From assembly GCF_000826545.1 (NCBI RefSeq), contig NZ_CDME01000010.1, forward strand, positions 179,795 to 243,794: 64,000 nt of DNA, written 5' to 3'. Positions 26,637 to 35,603 of this stretch are shown here, one piece after another. The translations under genes and the position numbers were made by a program. The stretch is from Kibdelosporangium sp. MJ126-NF4 (GTDB lineage: Bacteria > Actinomycetota > Actinomycetes > Mycobacteriales > Pseudonocardiaceae). Position 1 is the stretch's first letter, and each line of letters starts with the position of its first letter. Under the pieces are notes generated by a model, which ran no database searches, was not told the origin of the DNA, and saw only the letters and a program-made list of their open reading frames with translations.

Positions 26637-27494
26637 CTAACGGAATCCGTCACCTACTGGGTGACCGGCCGCGAGATCCCCGAGAGTCGGGTCGTCGCCC
26701 GGCTGTGCCGGAACGTGGAAGGCGACCAGGCAGGGCGCGAATTCGGCGGCCTGCACCACGATCAGCCGGACGGGCTGGATGCCGAGCCTGGGGTGCCGGA
26801 ACCTGCGAACCCTGCTGCGCAGCTCCCTGACGTCGTGCCCCTCCCACAGCCGGTGGAAGTCCGCGTCGTGCTTGAGGTCGTCGACCAGTTGCCGAAGCCG
26901 GTTGTCGCCGCCCCACGGCGCGATCATCGACCGCCAGCGGGCCACGATGTCGGCCGCGTCGTCGTCCCAGTCGTCGATGCGTTTCTTGCCCTCGGCGCTG
27001 AACATCCAGCGCATCATGTTGCGCTCGTGCACCGGCAGCACGCTGAAGTCGGTGTACCACTCGGCCGCTGCCCGGTTCCAGGCGATCACGTCGCAGTAGA
27101 GATTGGCACCGTAAACCGGAAACGGCGTGTCATCCGATGATTTGACCAGCCGTTTGACGAGTTCCTCCGCGGACAGTTCGCCTTTCAGCGGCTCCGGCGG
27201 GGTGTCCCGGCCGTGGGCCAGGCGGTGCATGTAGCGGCGTTCGTCCTCGGACAGGTCGAGCACGCGCGCGAGACTGTCGAGCACCTCGGGGGACGGGTGG
27301 ATGTCACGCCCCTGCTCGAGGTACGTGTACCAGGTGGGGCTCAGCCCGGCGAGCACGGCGACTTCCTCGCGGCGCAGTCCCGTGATCCGGCGCCGCGGGC
27401 CTGCGGGCAGGCCGACTTCCTCCGGCGTGATCCGTTCCCGCCTGCTGCGCAGGAACCCCGCCAGTTCACGCCTGTTGCTGTCCGCTGTCGTCAC
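26637..27494 (-). CDS. MmyB-like helix-turn-helix regulator (XRE HTH + MLTR ligand domain)
   Basis: 285 residues. N-terminal XRE-type HTH (LAGFLRSRRERITPEEVGLP, RITGLRREEVAVLAGLSPTW, YTYLEQGRDIHPSPEVLD) and the C-terminal MmyB ligand-binding domain (NLYCDVIAWNRAAAEWYTDF, RNMMRWMFSAEGKKRIDDWD, LVDDLKHDADFHRLWEGHDV). GTG start at 27494 chosen because homologues begin shortly before the RSRRERI helix. Upstream of, and same strand as, the PKS gene with a 193-bp gap; it may control the PKS and itself. MmyB-type sensors are thought to bind fatty-acid-like ligands. Confidence 0.92.
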   Translation of the reverse strand: MTTADSNRRELAGFLRSRRERITPEEVGLPAGPRRRITGLRREEVAVLAGLSPTWYTYLEQGRDIHPSPEVLDSLARVLDLSEDERRYMHRLAHGRDTPPEPLKGELSAEELVKRLVKSSDDTPFPVYGANLYCDVIAWNRAAAEWYTDFSVLPVHERNMMRWMFSAEGKKRIDDWDDDAADIVARWRSMIAPWGGDNRLRQLVDDLKHDADFHRLWEGHDVRELRSRVRRFRHPRLGIQPVRLIVVQAAEFAPCLVAFHVPAQPGDDPTLGDLAAGHPVGDGFR

Positions 27495-27840
27495 CGGGCA
27501 TCCCGTTCGGCCAACGCGTCCGGCCAGGGGTCGGACACCCGACTCATGGTAGGGGCGGAGTCGATCGTTGGGAGCGGCAACGGTAACAACCAGTGTTTCG
27601 ATAGCCAGAAGACACCCGAACGGACGAATCGGGCTATCGGGGGCGAACCTCTCAGGCTGGTACTCGCGGTACCACCACAACTGCGCTCTATCCGCTCGCT
27701 CCGCGCGGCGCCCATGCTGCTCATCAGCATCCCAGTGATGTGGGCAGTGGTGTGGTTCGAGTCGGGGAGGTCGTGTCGATGGGCGCACAGAGTCGGGTGG
27801 TCGTTGCCTGGTGTTCCGACCAGGGACGGGAGTCGCTGAC
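27495..27840. promoter_or_regulatory. Divergent intergenic region, 346 bp
   Basis: Between the MmyB-type regulator (-) and a membrane-protein gene (+). Contains an 8-bp inverted repeat CGATAGCC (27599-27606) / GGCTATCG (27632-27639) with a 25-nt loop. No coding sequence is convincing in it. Promoters for both genes must lie here; exact boxes not identified. Confidence 0.4.
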
Positions 27841-28854
27841 GTGGTGAGCGTGCTCTCGGCGGCAGCAGGCGTTCTCGTGCTGGTGGTGGTCTGGTCGAGC
27901 GTGCTGCGGACAGTCCTGATTCCCCGGCGGACGTCCTCGCGGATGGCCCGCTGGACTGTGCGGTTGGCCGCGGCGGCGGGGACAGCCGTCGCCCGGCGGC
28001 TGCCGCGCCGGGCGTGCGAGGCGGTGATGGACTTCTGCGCGCCGGTCAGTCTGCTGCTGATGATGATCGGCTGGCTGACCGGGCTCGGGATCGGGTTCGC
28101 GCTGCTCGCGCTGGCCGCCGGGGTGGCGTTCGACGGCGACGCCATGGTCCGGTTCTTCGAGCTGAAGCTGGACGGCACCGCCGGTGTGCTCGCGGTCGTG
28201 GCGGCCGTGTCGGTCACCGTCGTGATCGCCGTCTTCCTCGCGCACGTTGTCCGGTTCGTCGACGCGTACAGCAGGCGCGAGCGGTTCGTGAACCGGCTGG
28301 CGGCGCAGGCGTCCCAGGTGCCGGACGGCGACCGGGTGCTCGCGGACCACCTGCGTTCCGGGTCGCGCGAGAACCTCGACCAGCAGTTCGCCGAATGGGC
28401 GGGCTGGCTGGCCGACGTCCACGGCAGCCACGTGTGCTACCCCGGCCTGGTCTACCACCGGCCGTCCGGGGATTTGTGGTGGCCGCACGCGGCGATGATC
28501 GTGATGGACGCGGCCGCGGTCGTCGACGCGGTCGCCCCGAAATGGGCGCCACCGCACACCAGGATCCTGCTCGACTCCGGCACCGCGTGCTTGCAACAAC
28601 TTGCAGAACGAATAGGGGTTGTCGTTCCCGAGTCGAAGGTGAGCCTGCACGGCAGAGAGGAATGCTCATTCGGCGACACGGTCGAACTGGCCACCGCCGC
28701 CGGGCTGCCCGCCGAACGCGATCCGTATCAGGCGTGGGCCGCGTTCCAGCACACCAGGGTGCGCTACGCGCCCTATGCCGTCATGATCGGATCGCGATTG
28801 CTTTGTCACATGGAAAGCGAGGACGACGGGGTCGAATACCCGAGTTACCTCTAG
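27841..28854 (+). CDS. Unknown membrane protein with three predicted TM helices
   Basis: 337 residues. Hydrophobic segments at about 2-22 (SVLSAAAGVLVLVVVWSSVL), 60-90 (SLLLMMIGWLTGLGIGFALL onward) and 108-135 (GVLAVVAAVSVTVVIAVFLA), then a soluble domain of about 200 residues rich in Trp/His with Cys pairs (SHVCYPGLVYH, REECSFGD). Double GTG (27841/27844) with GGGAG upstream favours this start over the GTG at 27811. I do not recognise the family; the helix layout recalls two-TM channel-like proteins but no selectivity filter is present. Confidence 0.75.
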   Translation: MVSVLSAAAGVLVLVVVWSSVLRTVLIPRRTSSRMARWTVRLAAAAGTAVARRLPRRACEAVMDFCAPVSLLLMMIGWLTGLGIGFALLALAAGVAFDGDAMVRFFELKLDGTAGVLAVVAAVSVTVVIAVFLAHVVRFVDAYSRRERFVNRLAAQASQVPDGDRVLADHLRSGSRENLDQQFAEWAGWLADVHGSHVCYPGLVYHRPSGDLWWPHAAMIVMDAAAVVDAVAPKWAPPHTRILLDSGTACLQQLAERIGVVVPESKVSLHGREECSFGDTVELATAAGLPAERDPYQAWAAFQHTRVRYAPYAVMIGSRLLCHMESEDDGVEYPSYL

Positions 28855-29006
28855 AACGTCGTCCATGGTCATACTGGTGTTTCGTGCGCTCATTTTCCGG
28901 ATGATATGGACGGATTCTTCGTTAGCTCCATGTGTTCAAGGGAATGAGTCGTGAGTACTAGTTGGTATGCGGAAATAATTGTTGACGTCGAACGTCTGGG
29001 GGCATG
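28855..29006. promoter_or_regulatory. AT-richer promoter region
   Basis: About 150 bp with noticeably lower GC than its surroundings (TTTTCCGGATGATATGGACG, GGAAATAATTGTTGACGTCG near 28970-28990) upstream of the IS701-like gene. TTGACG at 28981-28986 could be a -35 element. Nothing else recognised. Confidence 0.3.
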
Positions 29007-30218
29007 ATGACCACGTTTGCGGAAACCGAATTCCCTGGGCTTGAAGCCGATGAGCTGTCCGGCTTCTGCCACGAGCTGTTCAGCTCGCTGACCCGGTCGG
29101 ACCAGCGCCGCTGGGGGGAGGTGTACGTGCGCGGCCTGCTGACCGTGCCCGGCCGCAAGTCGATCCGGCGTATCTCCGACCACGTGGTCGGCTGGCGTGC
29201 CGACCAGTGCCTGCAGCAGTTCGTCAACCAGAGCCCGTGGCGGTGGGAACCGGTCCGCCGAGTGCTGGCCCACCACGTCGCCGCGGCGATGCGGCCGAGG
29301 GCGTGGATCCTCGAGGAGGCGGTGTTCCCGAAGAACGGCGGCAGCTCGGTCGGCGTCACCAAGCAGTACGCCACCTCCGCGCAGCGAACACTGAACTGCC
29401 AGCTGGGCGTGGCGTTGTTCATGGCGGGCGAGGACGCGTCCTGCGCGGCGAACTGGCGGCTGCTGCTGCCCGAGAGCTGGGACAACGACCCGCTGCGGCG
29501 CGGGCGTGTCCGGCTGCCCGACGGGGAGCGCCACCGCCCCCGGTGGCAGTCCATGCTCGACACGATCGACGAGATGGTCGCCGACTGGGGATTCACCGCG
29601 CCCCCGATCCTGCTGCACGCCCGCGACCAGCGACTGACCCAGCCGTTGCTGCGCGGCCTTGAGGAACGCGGCCTGCCGTACGTGATCCGCGTCCCGGAGA
29701 ACACACCGGTCCTGCCCGCCATGACACGCGTGCCACAGGGCCGGGTGCTCAGCGCGGGCGAACTGGCGGTCCGGTCGGCCAAACAGGGCCGGATCACCCT
29801 CAACTGGCGTGACCGCACCGATGGCAGGCTGGTCAGCTCGCAGTACGCGATCTCGCCGGTGTCCACCGGATCGGTGACCGGGCCGCTGCACCTGATGCCC
29901 GGCCGTCCGCATGGCGGTGCCCGCCGGGTGCTGGCCGAGTGGTCGGCAGGGGGCCGCAGGCTCAACGCGGTGTGGATCACCAACCTCAACGCGACCCGGC
30001 TGCCCGAACTGATCAGCCTGGTGAAGCTGAGCCCCCAGGCGGGCAACGACATGACCAGGCTGCAGGACGACTTCGGCCTGCGGCACTTCGAGGGCCGCTC
30101 GTTCGCGGGCTGGCACCACCACGTCACGCTGGTGTCCGCCGCGCACGCGTACTGGACACTGCAGCGGCTGGAACACCTGCAGCAGATCGACGGGATGCGG
30201 CTGCGGCCGCACGCGTAA
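29007..30218 (+). CDS. IS701-family transposase-like protein, catalytic residues degenerate (probably domesticated)
   Basis: 403 residues spanning the full IS701 transposase fold: FCHELFSSLTRSDQRRWGEV, RDQRLTQPLLRGLEERGLPY, and the C-terminal FGLRHFEGRSFAGWHHHVTL. However the first acidic site, usually DDTGFPK, reads LEEAVFPK; the second, usually in an ADxGYG context, is HARDQR; and the third, usually ELK before the glycine-leucine, is TRLQDDFGL. No terminal inverted repeats or target duplications were seen around it. Followed 14 nt later by a histidine-kinase gene, suggesting an operon. Likely a DNA-binding regulator rather than an active transposase; such solitary IS701-like genes occur in actinomycete biosynthetic loci. 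ATG 29007 preferred to 29004 for spacing from GGGGG. Confidence 0.8.
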   Translation: MTTFAETEFPGLEADELSGFCHELFSSLTRSDQRRWGEVYVRGLLTVPGRKSIRRISDHVVGWRADQCLQQFVNQSPWRWEPVRRVLAHHVAAAMRPRAWILEEAVFPKNGGSSVGVTKQYATSAQRTLNCQLGVALFMAGEDASCAANWRLLLPESWDNDPLRRGRVRLPDGERHRPRWQSMLDTIDEMVADWGFTAPPILLHARDQRLTQPLLRGLEERGLPYVIRVPENTPVLPAMTRVPQGRVLSAGELAVRSAKQGRITLNWRDRTDGRLVSSQYAISPVSTGSVTGPLHLMPGRPHGGARRVLAEWSAGGRRLNAVWITNLNATRLPELISLVKLSPQAGNDMTRLQDDFGLRHFEGRSFAGWHHHVTLVSAAHAYWTLQRLEHLQQIDGMRLRPHA

Positions 30219-30232
30219 GAGGGGGCCGTGAC

Positions 30233-31681
30233 GTGTCCGTCGACCGGCTCAGGGATGTGGAACTGTTCGCCGAACTGGACGACGACCAGTTGACGTGGCT
30301 GGTGGACGTGGGCACGCCACTGCGACTGTGCGACGGCGAGGTGTTGTTCGACGACGGCCAGGTTGCCACACACTTCTATGTCCTGCTCACCGGGGAACTG
30401 CTCATCACGCAGGTGCTCGACGGCTGGGAGCACGTGCTCAGCAGACACTCGGCGACGGTCGCGGCCGATCCGCGCACTGTGTCGAGGCCTGGGGCGAAAC
30501 CCCGTGCGGCGCACCAGTTCACGGGAGAGCTCCCGATGCTGGCAGGCGGTGACTACGTGGCGAAAGCCACCGCTGTCGGCGACACCGAGCTGATCGGGTA
30601 CGACAAGGAGACCTTCCTGCGGATGCTGGTTCGTTGCCCGCAGGTGTGCCGGGTGATGGTCCCGGTGCTGGCGTGGCGGATCCACTCGCAGGAAACCCAG
30701 GCAGGCCGCCGGGCGATGCTGGAGGGCGTCGGCAAACTCACCGCGGGCCTGGCCCATGAGCTGAACAACCCGACCGCGGCTGTCGTGCGTGCCGCGGGCG
30801 AACTCGAACTGACCGTGCCGGACCTGGCCGCGTGGGCCAACGAATGGGGTGCGCACGCGACACCGGGTGAGCGCGCGCTGCTCGACGACTTCACCGCGCG
30901 AGTCACCGCCGGAGAGGGCGTTGTGCGTCCGCAGGACGCGCTCGACGCCGCCGAGGTGGCCGACAGCCTGACCGACTGGCTCGAACCGCGAGACGTGGAC
31001 CGGGCGGGTGAGTTCGCCACGATCCTCGCCGATCACGGCGTCCATCCCGGACTGCTCGACGAGTTCGCCGCGGGCGTGCGTGCCGAGGTGCTGCCGGTGG
31101 CTGTCGCCTGCCTGTGTTTCTCGCTGCACACCCGCGCACTCGTGGCGGACGTGTCCGAGGCGGGACAACGCATCGAGGCGCTTGTCGCGGCGGCGAGGTC
31201 GTTCACCAACCTGGACCGCGCGCCTGTGCAGGACATCGACCTGGTCGAAGGTCTTGAGGCGACACTGGCCATGCTCGCGCCGAACCTCGCGGGGATCAGA
31301 ATCCGGCGTGACTACAGTGATCTGCCGTTGGTCGCGGTGCATCCCGGTGAGCTCAACCAGGTGTGGAGCAACCTGATCGCCAACGCCGTGCACGCCATGA
31401 ACGGCGACGGCGAACTGCGCGTCAGCACCCGGTTCGAAGGCGGCTGCGCGGTGGTGGAGATCCGGGACAACGGCCCCGGCATCGCCGAGGACGTGCTGCC
31501 GTCGCTGTTCCAGCCGTTCTTCACCACCAAGGACATCGGCCGGGGGACCGGGCTGGGCCTGTACCTGAGTCGCAACATCATCACCAAGCACCACAACGGG
31601 TCCATCGACGTGGCCTCACGGCCGGGCGACACCCGGTTCACCGTGATGCTGCCGCTGACCAGACGGGTGAGTACGGGCTGA
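30233..31681 (+). CDS. Histidine kinase with N-terminal cyclic-nucleotide-binding-like domain
   Basis: 482 residues, GTG start with AAGAGGGGG upstream. N-terminal 5-140: cNMP-binding/Crp-type beta roll ([40 protein letters not shown]). Dimerisation/phospho-acceptor region near 165-190 with His175 in [19 protein letters not shown]-terminal HATPase_c 370-475 with N box [15 protein letters not shown]1 IRDNGPGI, F box FQPFFTTK and G2 [11 protein letters not shown]. No TM segment, so cytoplasmic. No response regulator is adjacent; the receiver-reductase at 13542-15200 is a candidate partner. Confidence 0.92.
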   Translation: MSVDRLRDVELFAELDDDQLTWLVDVGTPLRLCDGEVLFDDGQVATHFYVLLTGELLITQVLDGWEHVLSRHSATVAADPRTVSRPGAKPRAAHQFTGELPMLAGGDYVAKATAVGDTELIGYDKETFLRMLVRCPQVCRVMVPVLAWRIHSQETQAGRRAMLEGVGKLTAGLAHELNNPTAAVVRAAGELELTVPDLAAWANEWGAHATPGERALLDDFTARVTAGEGVVRPQDALDAAEVADSLTDWLEPRDVDRAGEFATILADHGVHPGLLDEFAAGVRAEVLPVAVACLCFSLHTRALVADVSEAGQRIEALVAAARSFTNLDRAPVQDIDLVEGLEATLAMLAPNLAGIRIRRDYSDLPLVAVHPGELNQVWSNLIANAVHAMNGDGELRVSTRFEGGCAVVEIRDNGPGIAEDVLPSLFQPFFTTKDIGRGTGLGLYLSRNIITKHHNGSIDVASRPGDTRFTVMLPLTRRVSTG

Positions 31682-31739
31682 GAGGGCGGCGCGGAACGCT
31701 GGGCCGCAGGACTTTCGACGTCGACCATCGAGGAGTGTC

Positions 31740-32933
31740 ATGCGATCCAGGCTGTTCACCAGTGAGTCCGTCACCGAGGGACACCCCGACAAGATCTGCG
31801 ACGCGATCAGCGACTCGATCCTGGACGCGTTGCTCACCCAGGACCCGGCCAGCCGCGTGGCCGTCGAGACACTGGTGACCACCGGCCAGGTGCACGTGGC
31901 CGGTGAGGTCACCACGAACGCGTACGCCGACATCCCCGGCATCGTGCGGCAGACCATTCTGGACATCGGCTACGACTCGTCGGCGAAGGGCTTCGACGGC
32001 AACTCGTGCGGTGTGAACGTGGCGATCGGGTCGCAGTCGCCGGACATCGCGCAGGGCGTGGACACCGCGTACGAGTCGCGTGTGGAGAACGCGGACGACG
32101 AGATCGACCGCCAGGGTGCCGGTGACCAGGGCCTGATGTTCGGCTACGCCTGCACCGAGACGCCCGAGCTGATGCCGTTGCCGATCGTGTTGGCGCACAG
32201 GCTCTCCCGCAGGCTCACCCGGGTCCGCAAGGACGGTGCCGTGCCCTACCTGCGCCCGGACGGCAAGACCCAGGTGACCATCGAGTACGCGGGCGACCAG
32301 CCGGTGCGGCTGGACACGGTCGTGGTCTCCTCGCAGCACGCGGAGGGCATCGACCTGGAGAAGCTGCTCGCACCGGACGTGCTCCAGCACGTGGTGAACC
32401 CGGAACTGTCCGGAGTGGACATCGACACGTCGGACGTGCGGCTGCTGGTCAACCCGACCGGCCGGTTCGTGACGGGTGGTCCGATGGGCGACGCGGGCCT
32501 GACCGGCCGCAAGATCATCGTGGACACCTACGGCGGTATGGCGCGGCACGGCGGTGGCGCGTTCTCCGGCAAGGACCCATCGAAGGTGGACCGCTCTGCG
32601 GCGTACGCGACGCGGTGGGTCGCCAAGAACGCTGTGGCGGCAGGCCTGGCGACCCGGCTGGAGGTGCAGTTGGCCTACGCGATCGGCAAGGCGGCCCCGG
32701 TCGGATTGTTCGTGGAGACCTTCGGCACGGAGACCGTCGACCCGTCGAAGATCCAGCAGGCCATCGCGGAGGTCTTCGACCTGCGCCCGGCCGCGATCAT
32801 CCGCGACCTCGGCCTGCTGCGGCCGATCTACGCGCCGACCGCGGCCTACGGCCACTTCGGCCGTCCCGACCTGGACCTGCCGTGGGAGCGCACGGACCGC
32901 GCCGAGGCACTGCGCCACGCCATCGGGGTGTGA
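31740..32933 (+). CDS. metK: S-adenosylmethionine synthetase
   Basis: 397 residues, full length for MetK. ATP/methionine motifs: [18 protein letters not shown] at the N-terminus, the hexapeptide GAGDQG (signature 1), and [16 protein letters not shown] (signature 2). Makes S-adenosylmethionine from methionine and ATP. The setting (after a histidine kinase, before DNA-repair-type genes) is not the usual chromosomal metK neighbourhood, so it may be an additional copy supplying methylation in secondary metabolism; this cannot be settled from the window. RBS GAGGAGTG upstream. Confidence 0.97.
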   Translation: MRSRLFTSESVTEGHPDKICDAISDSILDALLTQDPASRVAVETLVTTGQVHVAGEVTTNAYADIPGIVRQTILDIGYDSSAKGFDGNSCGVNVAIGSQSPDIAQGVDTAYESRVENADDEIDRQGAGDQGLMFGYACTETPELMPLPIVLAHRLSRRLTRVRKDGAVPYLRPDGKTQVTIEYAGDQPVRLDTVVVSSQHAEGIDLEKLLAPDVLQHVVNPELSGVDIDTSDVRLLVNPTGRFVTGGPMGDAGLTGRKIIVDTYGGMARHGGGAFSGKDPSKVDRSAAYATRWVAKNAVAAGLATRLEVQLAYAIGKAAPVGLFVETFGTETVDPSKIQQAIAEVFDLRPAAIIRDLGLLRPIYAPTAAYGHFGRPDLDLPWERTDRAEALRHAIGV

Positions 32934-32970
32934 CTGTGCCGCGCGACGGGTCGTGGGCCATAGTGGGGTA

Positions 32971-33315
32971 GTGGACCGTCCCGCGTTCGTCCTGCACGAC
33001 CACCGCAAACCCCGCCCGCACTTCGACCTGCGGCTGGAGGAGGCCGGGGTGCTGCGGTCGTGGGCGGTCCCGCGCGGACTGCCCCAGCAGCCGGGGGAGA
33101 ACAGGCTCGCGGTCCCGGTGCCCGACCATGACCTCGACCACCTCACCTACGAGGACGCGGACAAGAGCATCGCCGACATCGGCTGGTGGGAGGAACACGA
33201 CCGGACCGAGAAGCGCATGGTGTTCACGCTGCACGGCCGCGCGGACTCCGTCCGGTACGCGCTCATCCACACCAAACCCGACTGGCTGCTGCGCCGCACC
33301 AAGGACCAGCCGTGA
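32971..33315 (+). CDS. Stand-alone LigD-type 3'-phosphoesterase domain protein
   Basis: 114 residues, GTG start. Matches the N-terminal phosphoesterase module of bacterial NHEJ ligase D: FVLHDHRKPRPHFDLRLEEA with metal-ligand His/Asp, then VLRSWAVPRGLPQQPGENRL and WWEEHDRTEKRMVFTLHGR. Shorter than the domain in full LigD (about 160). It trims 3' phosphate/ribonucleotide ends in the family. Overlaps the next gene by GTGA, so they form a two-gene DNA-repair-type unit. Confidence 0.88.
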   Translation: MDRPAFVLHDHRKPRPHFDLRLEEAGVLRSWAVPRGLPQQPGENRLAVPVPDHDLDHLTYEDADKSIADIGWWEEHDRTEKRMVFTLHGRADSVRYALIHTKPDWLLRRTKDQP

Positions 33316-33884
33316 GCCTGGCCGACATTCGCGCGGAGATCATGGCCGACAACGAGTGGGCCACCGAGCAGGGATTTCAGCCGGTCTACACGGCCGCGTC
33401 CGACGCGCGGATCGTGATCATCGGGCAGGCGCCGGGGCGGCGGGCCCAGCAGAGCGGTGTCCCCTTCGACGACCCGAGCGGCGATCGGCTGCGGGACTGG
33501 CTCGGCGTCACCGACGAGCAGTTCTACGACCCGAACCGGTTCGCGATCCTGCCGATGGACTTCTACTTCCCCGGCAAGGGCACGAGCGGGGACCTGCCGC
33601 CGCGGGCGGACTTCGCGCCCCGGTGGCACCCGCGGATACTGGCTGAGCTCACCGATGTCCGGCTGACCCTGTTGATCGGCGGGTACGCGCAGAAGCGCTA
33701 CCTCAAGGGCCGAGCCAAACCGAGCCTGACCGAGACCGTCCGGTCCTATCAGGACTACCTGCCAGGGCTGGTCCCGCTCGTGCACCCGTCGCCGCTGAAC
33801 TTCCGCTGGCAGGCCAGGAACCCGTGGTTCACCGCGGAGGTCGTTCCCGTGCTGCGAGCCGAGGTGGCCAAGGCGCTGTCGTGA
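33312..33884 (+). CDS. Uracil-DNA-glycosylase-family protein
   Basis: 190 residues, GTG start overlapping the phosphoesterase stop. UDG-superfamily motifs: IVIIGQAPGRRAQQSGVPF (motif 1, QAPGR type), and the C-terminal VPLVHPSPLNFRWQ (HPSP motif 3). Resembles the family 4/5-like group rather than classical Ung. Predicted base-excision or related DNA-binding function. Confidence 0.87.
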   Translation: MSLADIRAEIMADNEWATEQGFQPVYTAASDARIVIIGQAPGRRAQQSGVPFDDPSGDRLRDWLGVTDEQFYDPNRFAILPMDFYFPGKGTSGDLPPRADFAPRWHPRILAELTDVRLTLLIGGYAQKRYLKGRAKPSLTETVRSYQDYLPGLVPLVHPSPLNFRWQARNPWFTAEVVPVLRAEVAKALS

Positions 33885-33920
33885 AGGGTGTTCGCGCTTA
33901 TCCCGCACTTAACTGGCAGG

Positions 33921-33939
33921 CGATAAGTTCGATTTATCG
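33921..33939. promoter_or_regulatory. Small palindrome upstream of M1 peptidase
   Basis: CGATAA (33921-33926) and TTATCG (33934-33939) form a dyad with a 7-nt centre, 30 bp upstream of the peptidase start. Possible operator or hairpin of the preceding gene's 3' end. Confidence 0.35.
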
Positions 33940-33969
33940 GAGTTGTCGGCCGCCAGTCGGGAGAATGGA

Positions 33970-35421
33970 ATGGGTGCTCGGACGCGCGTGTCTCGACGAA
34001 AGGTCATGGCGGCCACCGCCGCACTGCTGTTCGTCCCGATGACGAAGGCGACGGCAGAGGAACGCGGTGCTCCGGCGGATGACGGCCTCAACCTCCGCCA
34101 CCACGCCGTCAATCTGAACTACCGGCCCGAGTCGGACACGTTGGCTGGGGTCACCACCATCGTCGGTACCGCCACTCGCAAGCTGTCGTCGTTCGACCTG
34201 AATTTTCTGCTCACCGTCACATCGGTGTCGGTGAACAACGAGCCCGCCGCGTTCACGTCGAGGAACGGCAAACTCACCATTACCCCGAAGAAGCCGATCG
34301 CCGGTGACCTGCTCGTGGTGGTGCGCTATCGCGACACGCCCGGCAAGTACCCGGGCGGTGTCGGGCGAGGCTGGGGCTGGAAGCGCACGCCGACTGGAGC
34401 GCTCGCAGTGGCCGCGGCGCCGTCGTGGTACCCGACGGCCTTCGACCAGGGCGACAAGGCGACGCTGGACGTGTCCATCGTCGTGCCCACCGGGCTGCAA
34501 GCGGTGTCCAACGGCGCTTTGCAGTATGGCGGGCCCCTTCCCGTACCCGGCGGCGACCAGTGGTCGTGGCGTGGCGAGGTCGCGCAGTCAAGCGGGCTGT
34601 CGCTGCTCGCGATCGGCCAGTACGACCTGAGGACCTCGACCGGGCCGGACGGCAAGCAGGTGGTCACCGCTTACGGCAAGGACCTCGGCGCGCTCGACGC
34701 CCCGGCTCGCGCGTCGGTCGAACGGACTCCGGAGATCGTCCTGGCGCTGTCGAACTGGTTCGGTCCTTATCCGTACGCCGCGTTGGGTGGCGTGGTCGAC
34801 AAGGCGTTCTTCAACGTGGTCGCGACCACCACCCGGCCGATCTACGACGGCGACTACTTCCAGGGCGGCGCGAACGCCTCGATGGTCGCCCACGAGAACG
34901 CCCACCAGTGGTACGGGAACGCGGTGAACCCGGTCGACCAGTGGCTGTCGGAGGGATTCGCCAGCTACGCCGAGTTCCTGTGGTCGGAACTGGAAGGACT
35001 GGGCACCGCGACGGAACTCGCCCAGTACTACTACGACCAGTTCCCGGCCGGTCACGAAGCCTGGGCACAACCACCGGCAAACCCGGACCCCGAAAGCAAC
35101 CTGGCGTTCCCGATCTACACCCGAGGCGCGCTGGCCCTGCAGGCGTTGCGCACCAAGGTCGGCGACGAGACGTTCGTCAGGATCCTGCGAACCTGGGTCA
35201 CCGACCAGAAAACCGAGGCAGCGACCACTGCCGAGTTCGTCGAACACGCCGAACGTGTCGCCGGTACCGGCCTCACCGACGTGTTCCAGCCATGGATCTA
35301 CGCCGCCGAGCGCCCAGCCGTCGGCCCCAACGGCCCGGCCGTCGCCAGGTACGCGGCGAAACCGAAGTCCTACGACACCATCACCGGCAACAGGGACAGG
35401 CTCGCGTCAAGTCAGCACTGA
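33970..35421 (+). CDS. Secreted (Tat-type) M1-family zinc metallopeptidase
   Basis: 483 residues. Tat-like signal: SRRKVMAATAALLFVPM. Gluzincin motif HENAHQWYGN (about 307-316) and third ligand in LSEGFASYAEFLW 18 residues later. Third M1 peptidase in the window. ATG 33970 has GGGAGA seven bases upstream and is preferred over an upstream TTG at 33943. Transcribed alone. Confidence 0.9.
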   Translation: MGARTRVSRRKVMAATAALLFVPMTKATAEERGAPADDGLNLRHHAVNLNYRPESDTLAGVTTIVGTATRKLSSFDLNFLLTVTSVSVNNEPAAFTSRNGKLTITPKKPIAGDLLVVVRYRDTPGKYPGGVGRGWGWKRTPTGALAVAAAPSWYPTAFDQGDKATLDVSIVVPTGLQAVSNGALQYGGPLPVPGGDQWSWRGEVAQSSGLSLLAIGQYDLRTSTGPDGKQVVTAYGKDLGALDAPARASVERTPEIVLALSNWFGPYPYAALGGVVDKAFFNVVATTTRPIYDGDYFQGGANASMVAHENAHQWYGNAVNPVDQWLSEGFASYAEFLWSELEGLGTATELAQYYYDQFPAGHEAWAQPPANPDPESNLAFPIYTRGALALQALRTKVGDETFVRILRTWVTDQKTEAATTAEFVEHAERVAGTGLTDVFQPWIYAAERPAVGPNGPAVARYAAKPKSYDTITGNRDRLASSQH

Positions 35422-35433
35422 CTCCGCGAGAGT

Positions 35434-35449
35434 ATCGACGGTCGTCGAT
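35434..35449. promoter_or_regulatory. Perfect 7-bp inverted repeat
   Basis: ATCGACG-GT-CGTCGAT, 13 bp after the M1 stop codon. A second ATCGAT-like pair lies at about 35461-35475. Could be operator half sites or a weak terminator; role unknown. Confidence 0.35.
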
Positions 35450-35565
35450 GAATGTAACCATCGATTCGGGTCGATAGAATGACGGCATGTCGATCGCGCT
35501 GTCCCGAGCCCAGATCCTGCCGAGCCAGGACTGCTCGAACGCCGCTCACCAGTGCGGTAACGGGG

Positions 35566-35597
35566 TTGCATTCGGTACCTGGGTACAGGCTTACCGT
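35566..35597 (+). promoter_or_regulatory. MerR-type promoter/operator
   Basis: TTGCAT (-35, 35566-35571), the dyad GTACCTGGGTAC (35575-35586) in the spacer, and TTACCG or TACCGT (-10, from 35591/35592) give a 19-20-bp spacer, the overlong spacing that MerR-family activators correct by DNA twisting. A start site around 35603 would make the transcript leaderless, because the next gene's ATG is at 35604. Confidence 0.75.
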
Positions 35598-35603
35598 GAG
35601 GCT

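Noticed and set aside
27645..27700. Possible glycine-riboswitch-like segment (a CTCTCAGGC stretch)
   Set aside because: The companion conserved stretches and the paired stem expected upstream are missing, and the gene downstream is an unknown membrane protein.
29007..30218. Active IS element
   Set aside because: Catalytic positions are substituted and no terminal repeats or target duplication could be found.
28958..31594. Very long minus-strand open frame (878 codons) opposite the transposase-like and kinase genes
   Set aside because: It is a shadow frame: high-GC antisense with no recognisable domain, while the plus strand encodes clear motifs throughout.
35487..35603. Earlier ATG for the MerR-associated gene
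   Set aside because: The MerR-type -35/dyad/-10 lies inside this stretch, so a start at 35604 is more economical.
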